NCBI RefSeq assembly: GCF_036323735.1 | Contig: NC_086029.1 | Span: 48,855,357 to 48,919,356 of the forward strand | Direction of reading: 5' to 3' | Source: Rattus norvegicus | Lineage: Eukaryota > Chordata > Mammalia > Rodentia > Muridae | DNA length: 64,000 nt | Part shown: positions 31,070-43,706 of the stretch, in pieces | How the letters are laid out: the number at the start of each line of letters is the position of its first letter | Position numbering within the stretch: the stretch's first letter is position 1 | The notes under the pieces: generated by a model | Database searches by the model: none | What the model was told of the DNA's origin: nothing | Seen by the model: the letters and a program-made list of their open reading frames with translations, nothing else | Made by a program: the position numbers and the translations under genes

Positions 31070-31205
31070 CAGGCTGGCCTTAAGGTTTTGTTTTGTTTTG
31101 AGACAGTTTCTCTCTATGTAACCCTAGCTGCTGTGGTCTGCCACATCTTCCAGGCTGACCTTTAATTCCTGGAGATCTTGTCTTTGCCTTCTGCATGCTA
31201 GAATT
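31070..31205 (-). mobile_element. B1 SINE, diverged
   Basis: GAGACAGTTTCTCTCTATGT AACCCTAGCTG ... CATGCTAGAATTATGG. Confidence 0.65.
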
Positions 31206-31269
31206 ATGGCTTTGAATTTTTAAAAATATTTATGTGTATGTTCTGGGTTTTTTTGTTTTGTTTTTTGTT

Positions 31270-31428
31270 CTGGTCTGAGTGTATGTCTGTATGCCAGAAA
31301 AAAGCAGCGGATGAAACCACAGTCACAGGCTCTTGTAAGCCAGCACGTGGATACTGGGGATTGGATCCCGGACCTCTGGAAGGGCAGCCAGTGCTCTTAA
31401 TCTGCACTGAGCCATCTCTCCAGCTCCA
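31270..31428 (-). mobile_element. B2/B4-like SINE
   Basis: GAGTGTATGTCTGTATGCCA ... GAGCCATCTCTCCAGC. Confidence 0.65.
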
Positions 31429-32330
31429 TGACCTTGAATTTTTTATTCTCCTGCCCCAGTTTCCAAAGCACAGAGCATGGGGATTACAGGCATGCAACAC
31501 TAAGCCAGCCCTTTTGTGAAATTTTAGACAGCATCTTACTATGTTATTATTTGGGGTGCATTTGTGTGTCTGTGTAAAACAGCACATGCAGAGGACAGAG
31601 GAAAACTTGCAGGAGTTGGCTTTCTTTTACAACATGGGCTTTGGGAACCAAATGGTAGGCCATTCAGTTTGGAGTGAGCTCCTTCACCCAGTGACCCATC
31701 TCACCACTCCTCCATGAGACTCTAAAGTGTCACCCTAATTATATATGCACCTTGTTTGGACCAAGTCTGTACCGTTAATTCTTCTTCTCTAACTATGATG
31801 AGGGAATTTCACATCCCAAATGTGGCAGGATGCTGGCCCAGAGGTTGCTGCTCAACCTCAAGGAGTGGAATTTGGATCCATGCACCCACATAACACAAGT
31901 CAGGTGTTCTGCACACACCTGTAACCCTAGCTCTGAGGTGGGCAGAGACTGGAGAGAATCGTTGGGGTTTGCTGGTTTCTATCTCAACCAAGAAAACAGT
32001 CTCATCACAGAGAAATAGCTGGAATGACAGAGGACATGTGACATCCTCTTCTTGCTTCTGTATGTGCACACTGGCACATGTGCCAACACACAGATAACAA
32101 GTGCTTACTAGATCATGTGTAATCATGTCTGTGTGGAAGCATGTGCACATCAGTACACCAGCAGAGGCACCAGATCCCCTGGAGCTGGAGTCATAGGCAG
32201 CTGTGAGTTGTCTGACATGGGTGCCCTGAAGCAAACTCGGGGTTTCTAGAGGATCTGGGCTGGATTCCCACACTCACAGAGGCTTGCAACCCTAACTCTA
32301 GTTCTAGAGACCTGGTGCCCTCTTGCCCTC

Positions 32331-32404
32331 TTTTTTTTTTCCCCCTTTTCTTTTTTTTGGAGCTGGGGACCGAACCCATACCGCTGAGCTAAATCCCCAA
32401 CCCC
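32331..32404 (-). mobile_element. ID SINE with its middle deleted
   Basis: GGAGCTGGGGACCGAACCCA joins directly to ACCGCTGAGCTAAATC; duplication CCTGGTGCCCTC at 32311-32322 and 32405-32416. Confidence 0.92.
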
Positions 32405-32932
32405 CCTGGTGCCCTCCTTTGACCGCCAAGGATACCAGTTATGCTTGCGGTAGACATGCATGCAGGCAAAACCACTCATACACATCAAATCAAATCATTA
32501 TTAGTGTTACACTCTGGACTTGAAATGTTCCCATAGGCCTATGTGTTTGAACAGCAGGTCCTCGGCTGGTGAGGCCATCTGGGGAGGTCTGGGACATTAG
32601 GTGAAGATGGGGACTACTGGGGAAGAATTTTGAAGGTTATAGCCTGACCCTATTTTCAACACAAACTCTCTTGCCTCTGATCCCCAACATTCAGCCGATG
32701 AGCTGCACTTCCAGGTCCTGTCACTGCAGCTGCCTTACCCTCCCAATCACAATGGACTGACCCCTCTCTGGCTGTGAGCCGGAGTAAGTCCGCGCCTGTA
32801 AGTCCCTGCGCCTAAGTCCCTGCCACCAGACTTTTTGACACAGTGATGAAAGGTGACACCTGTTTTTTATTTCAAAAAACATTACAACTCTCCAATGTTC
32901 CTGGGACTTCTGGAATTTACGTTTGTCTTTAT

Positions 32933-33040
32933 TTTTTTTATTTTTTTTGTTCTTTTTTTTTTTTTCGGAGCTGGGGACCGAACCCAGGGCCTCGCGCTTC
33001 CTAGGTAAGCGCTCTACCACTGAGCTAAATCCCCAGCTCC
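32933..33040 (-). mobile_element. ID SINE
   Basis: Duplication ACGTTTGTCTTTAT at 32919-32932 and 33041-33054. Confidence 0.96.
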
Positions 33041-33257
33041 ACGTTTGTCTTTATAGTTTTCATTTTTCATGTGCCATTCATTGTACCGACTGCCTGTGTA
33101 GCACTCCATGTAGGTGCACCAAGCTTGAGATCCTTGGAACTGAGGTTACAGATGGTTTCCGCAGTGGGTGCTGGGAACCGAACCCAGGCCATTTGCAGGA
33201 GCAGCAAATGTTCTCCGCATTTTTAGATGGAAAGATGCCTGAGTAGTGACTCTTCTT

Positions 33258-33362
33258 TTTTTTTTTTTTTTGGTTCTTTTTTTTTTTCGGAGCTGGGGAT
33301 CGAATCCAGGGCCTTGCGCTTCCTAGGCAAGCGCTCTACCACTGAGCTAAATCCCCAGCCCC
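33258..33362 (-). mobile_element. ID SINE
   Basis: Duplication GAGTAGTGACTCTTCTT at 33241-33257 and 33363-33379. Confidence 0.96.
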
Positions 33363-33449
33363 GAGTAGTGACTCTTCTTAAAGCTGCTGGCTTTTACTCA
33401 CGCCTTGTGGATCAAAGACTCAAGCCACGGCATATTTTCTTTCTTTTTT

Positions 33450-33640
33450 TTTTTTAAAGATTTATTTTATTTATTATATATCTAAGTACACCATAGCTGT
33501 CTTCAGATACACCAGAAGAGGGCATCAGATCTCTTTACAGATGGTTGTGAGCCACCATGTGGTTGCTGGGAATTGAACTCATGACCTCTGGAAGAGCAGT
33601 TGGGTGCTCTTAACCGCTGAGCCATCTCTCCAGCCCCCGC
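33450..33640 (-). mobile_element. B2 SINE
   Basis: AAAGATTTATTTTATTTATT ... GAGCCATCTCTCCAGCCC; flanked by GCATATTTTCTTT on both sides (33429-33441 and 33639-33651). Confidence 0.95.
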
Positions 33641-33947
33641 ATATTTTCTTTATAAACTGCTTGTTTTTGTCGATGACTAAGATACTGAGACCTGGCCATG
33701 GGATGGCAGGACTCCTTCACTGAAGAAGGGCTTACTTACCTCAGCAGCTGAGGGCATTTCGTCATACAGATCCATTCAATCCAGCTTACTGAACTTATTA
33801 TGTGGTTCATATTGCTGTCAAATAAAGAAAAGTAAAGCAGAAAGTGGAGAGCCACGAAAAGGCACAGAAGTTAAGGCTGTAAGTGCATTCTTCCAGAGAA
33901 ACCGCAAATGGAGCCAGGGGTGGTAACAAGCTTGCACATTTAGAAAT

Positions 33948-33950
<3 letters not shown>

Positions 33951-33998
<48 letters not shown>
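33951..33998. repeat. (GT)n microsatellite
   Basis: About 24 GT units. Confidence 0.97.
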
Positions 33999-33999
<1 letters not shown>

Positions 34000-34001
<2 letters not shown>

Positions 34002-34740
34002 ATGGCGTGTCTGGTACCTAAAGAGTCGAAAAGAAGTTTGGGATTCCCTGGAGCTGGAGTTACACATGGTTATGGCCACTACATGGGTGCTGGGAGCTGA
34101 ACCCAGGTCTTCTGCAAGAGGAGCACAACTGCCTGGCTTTGAAAGTGTCAGTTTGCCCCCAGTGACTTGCCTCCCCCAAGGCCACCTCCTAATCCATCTG
34201 AAACAATTCCTTCAACTGGGGTAGCATTCAAACATATGAGCTTATGGGGGCCCAGTCTCATTCAAACCACCACAAGGACCTACCAGAAGCCGTCTTCCAA
34301 CAAGGTAGTCAGCATCACGAGCAAGAGCTGTCCACTCCACTGCTCCACTCATGTTGCTAAAGCAATTGTTCTTTCAAAGACTCTCGACAATATATACTGT
34401 TCCAAAGGAAAAGCCACCAGAGACCTAGAGTCCCCAGCTCGTCACTTATCGGGGGCCACAAGCAACAACACTGCCCCTTTAAGCATAGCCACCCCACAAA
34501 CCATTTCTGTGAAGTCCTGACTCCTCCATGTCCCTTCCACAATGGGCCATATGTGTGGGGGATGGAGAAGAGACGTGCCCCACCTGTCAGCACTCATGGC
34601 TGTCGTTCCTCACAACTACCACCTCCAGACCCTCAGCACCACGGACTCACTTTTACAACGGAGACTTCTGTGGAACCACCCCCTGGAAGGCGGTGTGTGA
34701 TGCTAAGCATAGATTCTTCTACAGCAGAGCCCTCGTTTAG
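34000..34740. other. No gene assigned
   Basis: Short B4-like pieces near 34040-34130; the frames at 34167-34520 and 34528-34765 have no recognised domain. Confidence 0.35.
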
Positions 34741-35357
34741 TTTGCTGTTTCTTTTCCTTCACTAGGATGTCATGTAGCCCAGGCTGGCCTTGAACTTATT
34801 CAGGTGCTGGGACAAGTTTATGGCACCACACTTTGTTTAAAGTAATTTAAAAATAATCAATAATGACAGAGGCTTACCAAATTGACTCTGTATTTAACTC
34901 TGACAAAATATTCACATCAAAGGTAAATGTATTTTTACAATAAAAAATTTGTTCCCAATTTTTGTCTCTACAGGTATTTCACCATCTGCACATACACGTG
35001 TGCATGACTCACTGTGTTGCTCAGGCTTGCCTCACCTACAGTCCTCCTGGGTGCTGGGATAAATGTACACATCACTACACCTGACAGGTTTGGTGGTTCC
35101 CATGGCTGCTGGAACTGACTGGAACACACAGGACTTCCTTATGCTGTACTGCTTTGTGGAATGGGCACACTTTTAAGAGCAATTTAAAATGTTGCCTGTA
35201 TGTATGTGTACCAAGTGCATTCCTAGTGCCTGTCCAGCTCAGAGGGCATGAAATAATTCCCTAAACCAAACAGGATGCTCTCCAAGAGTAGCAAGTGCTT
35301 TTAATCCTTTGGGCCATCTCTCTGGCCCCAAAGGGCAACTTTTTAAAAAGCTTCAAG

Positions 35358-35480
35358 TGGGCCAGGCTGTGGTGGCACATGCCTTCAATCCAGGAGGCAG
35401 AGGCAGGTAGATGTGAGGATAGCCTGGTCTACAGAGTTAGTTCCAGGATAACCAGGGCTACAAGTGACCTGTCTCAGAAA
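35358..35480 (+). mobile_element. B1 SINE
   Basis: GGCTGTGGTGGCACATGCCT ... CAGGGCTACAAGTGACCTGTCTC. Confidence 0.82.
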
Positions 35481-36219
35481 CAACAACAGAAGTTTTAAGG
35501 GCATGATGGTATAAATCTTTAATCCCAGATCTTGAGAAGAACAGGCTGGTACATTTCAGGCCAACATAGGTTACAGTTCCAGGACAGCTAAAGTGGTGAG
35601 GTGAGGAACTAAGTTCAGATTCCCAGAATTCCCTCATCAGCCAGTCTAGCTGAAAACCGCATCTATAGACTTCTGTATCCTTCTGTCTCTGCCACCATGG
35701 TAGACAGGACAAGTCAGTGCTATTGGAACTGGTTAGGGAAATTTTCCCATTACATTAGTTGTGTTGAGGGATAGACTGTAGTCCAAAGACTACAGATGCT
35801 GAGCAAACACCAAGATCTTCCCAGGGACACAGATCTAACATTTTCCCTAGCATGCACAAGAATCCTGAACATTAACTAGACCTGGGTACATGCCTATGAC
35901 CTCGGCGTGTACTGCAAGAAAATCAATTCAAGGTCACTCATGGCTACTAAGCAAGCCTGTTTCATGAATCTATCTCAATAATCTGTCAAGTAAGGGCTTG
36001 CAGTTCTGAAGACCCAGTTTATAACCTCAGCATGCCCCAGGTTCTTGCAGTGCACATCAGCAGCAGCACACATGAAAGCCAGATGCAGTACGCAGCTGTA
36101 AACCACGTGCTCAGTGAATTCCACATCACATTATCACAAACCAACTGTGTATATCTCTCAAGACTCAGAAACCATGTATGACACTGTGCTCTCTCTGCAT
36201 GTACCCCACCCCTTTGTGG

Positions 36220-36330
36220 CGGAAGAGGGCACCATATGTGGTTCTGAACCACCCTGTGATTGCTAGGAATTGAACTCAGGACCTCTGGAAGAGCAGCCAG
36301 TGCTCTTCCTCTGATCTGTCTTTCTAGCCC
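36220..36330 (-). mobile_element. B2-like SINE fragment
   Basis: GGAAGAGGGCACCATATGTG ... GAACTCAGGACCTCTGGAAG. Confidence 0.75.
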
Positions 36331-36459
36331 TGACAGCATATGCTTTTAACTCCAGCATCGAAGAGACAGTCAGCAAGGACTACACAGAAAAAAAAAAGCA
36401 AAAACAAAAAATAAAACCAGAGAAGTTTATCTGAAAATTAATCAGGCATTTTCAAATAC

Positions 36460-37268
36460 TCTTTCACAACTGAGATTTTATTGGTCGAGGAGTAGAGTAC
36501 ACAGACATTCCAATTCTTAACACACGTACCCAAACTCTGAAGAGCCGTAGTGTTCATGTACCCTAATTCTGAAGAGCCTTAATAGTGTTCACGTACCCAA
36601 ACGAAGAGCTACATATTGTTTTTCTGTGAACTTATTCCAGTGATGCTCCAGCCTCAAACTTGGCCAGTTTCCTTACGACCTCTCATAACAACCGAATGCT
36701 CACAATGCTCAGTTCCACCAATTCACAATTTTATGTCACACACAGAACATACTCAAAATCACCATCTTTCACAGCACATTATCACAACTGTTAGGAAAAT
36801 GGACTGCCATGACCACAGACATCACAGTTCTGACAGGGCGAGGACCAAAGACTGGCTTTCTTACAAAATGGTTCTACTAGAAACACGGGACCAGATATAA
36901 CTGAAAATATTCCAGACACGAATGCATGACTGAGACCCCAAATTGCCATTTAGTATGCTTTGTACTGTAGGATATAAAACTAGCCCCCTCTACGGAATGT
37001 TATGGTGACCCCCGAGACAGTCACAGCCTCTCCTGATTCAGTATCCTGCTATTTTCTGGTTGTACCAAAAAATAAACAACCAGCAAATGATTTAACCTCT
37101 TAAAAAAACCATTTACACTTAAAAAATGGGATGAGGTGGGATTCCCTCACCTTTTAAAAATGTTTCTAGAGCTACTAAAAAACTTGCATTTACAAAATAG
37201 TTGATAAAAATATTCCTCTGGATTGTACAAGAAGGGAGGCAGGGACCACTGACAGACGTGATGGATGC
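36460..37268 (-). other. Hmgn1: Hmgn1 3' untranslated region with poly(A) signal
   Basis: The sequence after the TAA stop is free of SINEs for about 800 bp, as expected for a conserved 3' UTR. A canonical AATAAA reads on the minus strand at 36482-36477, so cleavage should fall near 36455-36465; the exact end is inferred. An imperfect repeat of about 33 bp (three copies, 36523-36609) lies just upstream of the signal. Confidence 0.75.
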
Positions 37269-40200
37269 TTAATCAGACTTCGCTTCTTTCTCTTCCTCAG
37301 AGGCTGGACTCTGCAAACCACAGAAAAAGCAAACATCAAGTACACAGTATGTTACAAAATTGTGTGCTTATATATATCCCCACACCTCCTCCTTTAGAGA
37401 CAAAGTTCTAGCTGTCTTGAAGTCACTATGTAGACCAGGGTGGCCTCAATTCACAAGGTTGTACCATGCTCTGGCCTTCCTACTTCTTAATAGGTTGCTT
37501 TACCCAGATTCTGTACTTGCCAACACACCCACTCTTGTTAAGACCTGCAATCAAGGTGGCAACTGCACCATAGAGAGAGCAGTCAGTGTGAAGCCTCAGC
37601 CTGGCCCTTCTGGCTACCTCATTTCAAGTCTAGTACAGACACTGGCTTTTAGGGTTTTCTCAATGACCCTCCCCACTCCACCCACATCTGATCAGAAACC
37701 AGCCTGATTTTCACTCATTTCCAAATGCCCGTGCTTCTTGGTGACCCGCTTGTCTGTACTGGCCTTCCAGCTTTTCCCAAGTGACATTGTAGTGTTCCTA
37801 TCTATACATGGCTGTAATGGACCCAATAGAACAGAGCGCATGTGGTGAGTTCATGTTAATGATCTGCAAACATTAAATCCCTTTATATACTCTAGGCGCT
37901 GCTACAGAGAATACACAGTACTGTGTTCATCAACTGAATCAACTTCTCTTATCTGCCAAGTGCAGTGGCTTAGGATTTTGGCAATCTTGTAGGAGAATCA
38001 ACTATAATCTGGTTACTATGGCGGGAAGGCATGCCTTCAGCTGCTGATTCAGAGACTTGCCACCCTCTGGTACTATAGATGTGCACCACAGGGCCCAGCT
38101 CAACTTGTTTGGGATTAGATGAGTAGTCGGAGTCCCTATCACTTAATACTGAACATGCAGTTAGAACCAGAAAAAATGTGTAGCAGTTGGTTATAAATTA
38201 GGCCTCATATCTAGTATTCGGAACATCCTGAGTTTGATCTCTGGTACTACAAAAAACAAACAAATAAACAAACAAAAACAAACAAAAAACAAACACAACA
38301 ATAACAAAACCTTTCTGACTGAGGAGCAAGTATCTGACAAGTTGTCTGAGGGTTCAAGGCCAGCCTGGGCTAATAAAGCTAGTTCCAGGCTGGAGGACTG
38401 GCTCCGTGGGTAAAGCTAGCCACCCTACAGACAGGGTAACTATAGAGTTCCTCAGCAACCACACAGGTGCCAGGTGAGTGTGGAGCCAAACTGTAATCCC
38501 AGTATGCAGGAAAGCTTGGTTCAGCAAGAGAGCCTACCACAATCCTACATAAAATGAAACTTACCTTCCCAAGCTTAGCGTATGTAATAAAAGTTTTAAA
38601 ACAATAAGAATGCCCAGTCGGGAGGCTGAGGCAGGTGGATCAGTTCAAGACCCTGTTTCAACCTTGTATTGTACTTTTGAGTCTTTATAAAAATGTGCAC
38701 TGGTGTTTTGTTTGCACGTCTGTTTGAGGGTATCAGTTCCCTGGAACCGGAGCTACATACGTTGTGAGTGAGCTACCATGTGGGTGCTGAGAGTTGAACA
38801 GTGTTCAACCTCTGAGCCAGCTCTCCAGCACCACACTTTACAAGTCTTTTCCTCACAGCTCCTGAAGACAGAAATCAGCCGGGCAGTGGTGGCACATGCC
38901 TTTAACCCTAGCACTTGGGAGGCAGAGGCAGGCAGAGTTTGAGGTAAGCCTCGTCTACAGAGCAAGTTCCAAGTCAGCCAGGGCTACATAAAGAAACCCT
39001 GGCTTGAAAACAAAAACACAGAAATCAATGTTATTTTTCTGAACCAAGTTATCACTCAGTCCTAAACTACCAATTACTTTTCAGAAGAAACAAAACTGAC
39101 ATTTTTGCAATAATTGAAATGAGTCTAATAACTTATGCCAGAATACACAAACTAGGACTCTAGCACAAGGGCAGCCTCAGAGACCACAGCAAGCTGACCA
39201 CTCCAATGTAAGGCAGAGAACCAGCTCACCTGTTCCAACACAGCCTTATGAAGTCACGTGGGAAAATCTCTGTATAGGAGCTCTGCATCCTATTGCAGGT
39301 GCAATTGGCAGACACAAATCCCTATTTACTCTCACTGACTTGTACAAGTTCAAATAAAACCTAGTTCATTAACGTGCTACCTATTCATGGGGAAGCTGTA
39401 TACAACAGTTCCCATAAAAATTTAATCTGCTACACAAAAGATCCAATTTAACATCTGCTGCTCAGAATCAAGTGCCCGCATGCGCACTCTTCTGACCTGG
39501 TTTTCCGTCTCTCCATTTTCTGCAGGCAGATCTGTAGTTTGCTGGTCAGCCACTTCAGCCTGTTTGCCCTTCGCTCCCCTCTTCCCTTTTATCTGTGCTT
39601 TTTTGTCTGATGCTTTATCCTAAAATGAGACATTTTAATAAACTGAATTAAATTTTGATTTGATGCAGGCAGAGTGCATCCACAATGGATGTCTTGACAA
39701 ACACGAGCACACACACCTCAGCACAATGGGTACAATGGATATCCTGACACACACGAGTCAACTCAGCACCTCACACAGCCTTGACATTAGACCACTTGAG
39801 AAGCACCCCAACAAGGACACGTTTGCTGAGGAGTCCTAAATCTTGTTATTAGCTGGGATTAAACATTAAGCCTGTGCTGCTCTTCTCCACAGCACCAATA
39901 CCACACACGAGAGAGTAAATGCAAAGGCCTTGTAACCCTATCAGTCCCCCAAATTCTTTTAAGCATGAACAATCTAATTGCCACACAGCAGTCACCGTCC
40001 TTACAAGACTTGTACCCACACACGTAAGACCATTCACCTTCATGCACCTTCCTCTAAGTCATGCTGACTCTCCTGCTACAGTTCCTTCCTTGTTGGATAC
40101 CATACAAGTAACTACAAAGATCAATTTTTGAGTTATCATTTTCACTTGGGTGTTTGTGACGAATCTGAAAGGCACAGGTACTATTATCGTGAGGATATGA

Positions 40201-40521
40201 CTCGAAACATGAAGTTCAAAACTAAACCATAAGCAGTATGAAACAGTACTTCTGGATCCCATCTGTCTTACAGGAAGGAGCTCAGCAAAACAAAATGAGC
40301 AATTCTATGTAAAGATTGTAGAAACAGACAAATTAAATCAACAGGTCATATTCAAATCAATCTCAGGTTGGACCACCAAGCCTGAGACCTGAGTTCTCCA
40401 CATCTATGTGGAAAATGAGAATGAACTTTTAAGTTCTGATCTTCTCAGACTGTGGCACAAAACACCCCCAATAAATAAATAAATGCCAAACTCCCTACGG
40501 GCACTGGTGATTTATCAGTGC

Positions 40522-40557
<36 letters not shown>

Positions 40558-42297
40558 CATGCATGGGGGGTAGGGGAAGAACCTTATAGTATTTATCTAT
40601 TATTGCCAGGTATCTACTTGGGTCTGATCCCTGCACCAGCAAAAATTATAAAATACCTAGGTCGTGTATGATGGTGCACTTTTAATCCCAGCACTGAAGA
40701 CAAAGATGCAGGCAGAAGTCTGAGTTCGAGGCTAGTCAGGGCCACACAATGAAGTCCCCCCAACGTATACATAAAAAATACCCATAAGCTAACTGAAATC
40801 AATCAGGTCTCTCTACGTATGACTAAAACTTTTGAAATGTTTACTTCTAAAGAGTGAGAAAGGATTTCTTTGGGAAAGCCAATAGCCAAGTGTGTTCCTT
40901 AGCTAGGGATAGGGGGTGCATGCATGTCACCCCATGCTCATCAGGTCACAGGGGGTGGAAGGAGGCAAGGCAAAAGGAAAAGTCTCATCTACTCACCCCT
41001 CAAATGAAGAAATGATCACACTGCCGAAGTAGTGTGACGCTACTTAAGTCACACCTAAACTGCTCCTATTTAAACTTTACAGGCAGCTCAAACATAGGAG
41101 GCGGGGACAGAAATGTACCGACACTCTTCAGACCCTCACCCACAGTCTTTATCCTTATGCCAGGACCACTGCTCTTCTTTGGTCTGAGAAAGTCCCCCAG
41201 AGGATCCAGGTTCAATTTCCAGCACTCACTCAGAGACTTCGAACTGTTAATTCCTAAGGTCCTCTGTTGGCCTCCAAAACACACCTACGTACAACGCAGG
41301 CTAAACACTCACAAAAATTTAAAGCAAAGCATCAACTATCGGAAACAGTCCAATTTTTACTGGGGGGGGGGGTGACTTTACTTTTAAACGATGTGCATAC
41401 AAATATGTCTGTGCATGCTCGGGCTGTGCCTCCAGAAGCCAGAAGAGGTTATCAGATCCTCTTATCCCTCGAAGCTGTCACTCAACAGACTCAGGTCCCT
41501 CTGTAAGAGCATTGTGCATTCTTAACCAATGAGTCATCTTTGGCTCTGGCTCATAAAATGCTTGAGTTTTTAAAAGAGGCTGGTATTTGTGTATTTGTTT
41601 TGCATGAACGTATGTGCACCGCGTGCCTGCTGCTGGAGATTAGAAAAGGACATGAGACCTCTTGGAACCGGAGTGTTTGAGCTGCCCTGTGGATGCTGGG
41701 AGCTCAACTCCGGTCGTCTGCAAAGCCATATTGCTTCGGATGAACGAACATACCACACTTTACCCATGCCACCCCCACCCACCTTCCAGAAACCTCCTAA
41801 TCACTTAAAAACCAAGCGGCCCACCTAGACACCAGTTCGAAACCTACCTTTCCCGCGGCCTTTTTCGGTTTCGCGTCCACCTTGGCAGGGGCGGGCTTCT
41901 GGCAAAAGACAAATTAATAAAGACAGGAGGGTGTGAGGCGCTGAGCCGGCGCGCTGGGCCCAGGCCCGCTCGCTCCCGCCCTGCCCTGGCGCGAGCTAGA
42001 TACTTACGGCCGACAGCCTCGCGGAGCGGCGCTTGGGCTGCGGAGAGAAAGACCGGGTTAGCGACTCAGTGAGCGACACCCCCGGCCGCCCTGACCCTCC
42101 AGGCCCACCGGAGGCCCGCACTCACCTCCGCCTTCGCCGCTCCATCTGCGCTAACCTGCAGGAGAAAGCACAGTGGAGAACAATGCGGCCGCGTGACGTC
42201 ACGCCCAGCCGCCCGCGCCCCCGAAGGTTCCAGAATCCCCCAGACCCGAACCCTGCGGGCGCTGTGGACCGGCCGCGCTCACCTTCCTCTTGGGCAT
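37269..42297 (-). CDS. Hmgn1: Hmgn1: high mobility group nucleosome-binding protein 1, complete, six coding exons
   Basis: Coding exons on the minus strand, in order: 42297-42283 (MPKRK), 42155-42126 (VSADGAAKAE), 42037-42008 (PKRRSARLSA), 41898-41848 (KPAPAKVDAKPKKAAGK), 39619-39497 (41 codons, beginning DKASDKKAQIKG) and 37310-37269 (SPASEEEKEAKSD, then TAA). All five introns begin with GT and end with AG, and every junction falls between codons. The 96-codon product has the HMGN layout: a basic N-terminus, the RRSARLSA nucleosome-binding core spanning exons 2-4, and an acidic C-terminal chromatin-unfolding tail. The family binds nucleosome core particles in the nucleus and loosens chromatin compaction by countering linker histone. 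The human protein is 100 residues, so 96 is normal. Introns 1-3 are only 127, 88 and 109 bp and lie in the CpG island; introns 4 and 5 (about 2.2 kb each) carry SINEs. The intact introns and frame argue for the real gene rather than one of the many processed Hmgn1 pseudogenes. Confidence 0.97.
37378..37470 (-). mobile_element. B1 fragment in Hmgn1 intron 5
   Basis: AAGTCACTATGTAGACCAGG GTGGCCTCAATTCAC. Confidence 0.6.
38690..38835 (-). mobile_element. B3/B4-like SINE in Hmgn1 intron 5
   Basis: GTGAGCTACCATGTGGGTGC ... CTCTGAGCCAGCTCTCCAGC. Confidence 0.65.
38876..39010 (+). mobile_element. B1 SINE in Hmgn1 intron 5
   Basis: GCCGGGCAGTGGTGGCACAT GCC ... GGGCTACATAAAGAAACCCT. Confidence 0.88.
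40519..40553. repeat. (GT)n microsatellite in Hmgn1 intron 4
   Basis: GTGCGTGCGTGTG followed by pure GT. Confidence 0.95.
40664..40775 (+). mobile_element. B1 SINE in Hmgn1 intron 4
   Basis: TGATGGTGCACTTTTAATCC CAGCACTGAAG ... GAGTTCGAGGCTAGTCAGGG. Confidence 0.72.
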
Positions 42298-42880
42298 CGT
42301 GGCGGCGCCGGGTGGGAGACAAGTGCGACGTTGGATCTGTCACGGAGCTGCACTGCCTAGCCGCCACCACACGAACTGCAGCGACCCGTCGCGGGGGCGG
42401 TGGGAGAACCGGATGGAACCGGATTGGAGCCCGCCCCCCTCTTGCCCGCGCCTCCCCGCCGGCCGGGCCGCCCCCAGCCCCCATTGGCTGCCTAGACCCA
42501 CCGCGCCCGCCAGCGCCGCAGTCCGTGTCCCCGAATAGGCGCAGCGAACTGTCACTCCACCGTATTGCCCCGCCCCTCGGGCCCCCCACCCCGCGGGCGC
42601 GACCCCGGCCGAGGGGCGGGCCCGAGCCGCCCGACCCCGCTAGGTAGTTTGTTTGAAGCCGACAGCAAAAGTGCGGTCTGCGCGCTGATTAGTGGGGACG
42701 CGTCACGTGGTCGCAGCATCGTTTTCCCACAATGCCCCGGACCCCAGGCGCCAGCCCGCGGAGTCCACTCTCAGACCCCTTGGGTTCGGGAATGCCTAGG
42801 CAGGATTTGCCATTAGCCCGGGGAGGCGCAGGCGCGCGCGGGCTAGACGCGCAGACTCAGCCTGTCCTACGCGCCTTTAC
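41830..42880. promoter_or_regulatory. Hmgn1: CpG island and promoter region of Hmgn1
   Basis: GC-rich, CpG-dense DNA covers Hmgn1 exons 1-4 and about 600 bp upstream of the start codon. Visible candidate elements are an inverted CCAAT box (ATTGG at 42483-42487, about 190 bp upstream of the ATG), several GC boxes near 42560-42630, a CACGTG E-box at 42704-42709, and a perfect CRE palindrome TGACGTCA at 42194-42201 inside intron 1. No TATA box is evident, which fits a housekeeping CpG-island promoter. The transcription start was not determined. Confidence 0.85.
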
Positions 42881-42919
42881 TAGCCTATTTTTAGGTAACT
42901 TTGTCATGTTTTAGGGCTT

Positions 42920-43500
42920 GCAGCTGTTAGGATCTCGGGCTTGAGCTCCTGCCCTCTCCTGCATCGCCCCCAGCCCTGTGCTCTAGTGTGTGCAGAATCG
43001 CATCTGCCCCTTCCAGAGTCGGTGCTTCGCGCAGCGGCGTCGGTTTTACCTCCGACTTCCAGATTTCACCTTTTGTTTAAGGAAAGCAGTTAACGTTAAG
43101 TATACACAGCGAGAAGGCAGACAGCAGGCTGGGTAGTAGAGTTCCACCTGCAGCCGCATTACTGCTGCTCAATTGTAAGAGTTAACATGTATATCTTTGC
43201 CTACTATAAAACTTATATTTAGAACAAGGAATTTGAATCTTTTATCTCTTGCACCATTTAAGATTTTTAGGCAGATGTTTTAACCCCCCCCCCTCCACCC
43301 AGTAAACCCTTGTTTACCCAAAGGCTCACTGCTGTATTCCAGGGATTAGATGGCTTGAAGCCTGACTCTTTGTTGTTGGAGCTGCGACCCCGTTCCCTTC
43401 TGCTGTGGCCCATGTCTTTTCATGCTTGCCCGACTGAATTGAGACTGTTGAGGTCCTATCCCAACTAGTGGGGGGAAGACGAAGTCAACACCTGAATTAA
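42920..43500. other. Flank upstream of Hmgn1, no gene seen
   Basis: CpG content falls off after about 43,070; unique-looking to the ID at 43,513. Confidence 0.4.
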
Positions 43501-43512
43501 AAGAAAAACCAA

Positions 43513-43623
43513 GGGGTTGGGGATTTGGCTCAGTGGCAGAGCGCTTGCCCAGGAAGCGCAAGGCCCTGGGTTCGGTCCCCAGCTCCGGAAAAAAAGAACC
43601 AAAAAAAAAAAAAAAAAAAAAAG
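43513..43623 (+). mobile_element. ID SINE
   Basis: Duplication AAAAGAAAAACCAA at 43499-43512 and 43624-43637. Confidence 0.95.
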
Positions 43624-43706
43624 AAAAGAAAAACCAAATGCACTTCCTGTCCTAGCGTGTTTTATCTTCCGATTGTACCATCTTAAAAATAAAGTTTGCT
43701 GCTTTT

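Noticed and set aside
42033..42647. 204-codon plus-strand open frame across the Hmgn1 CpG island
   Set aside because: It is antisense to Hmgn1 exons 1-3, arises from high GC content, is rich in Pro/Arg and has no domain.
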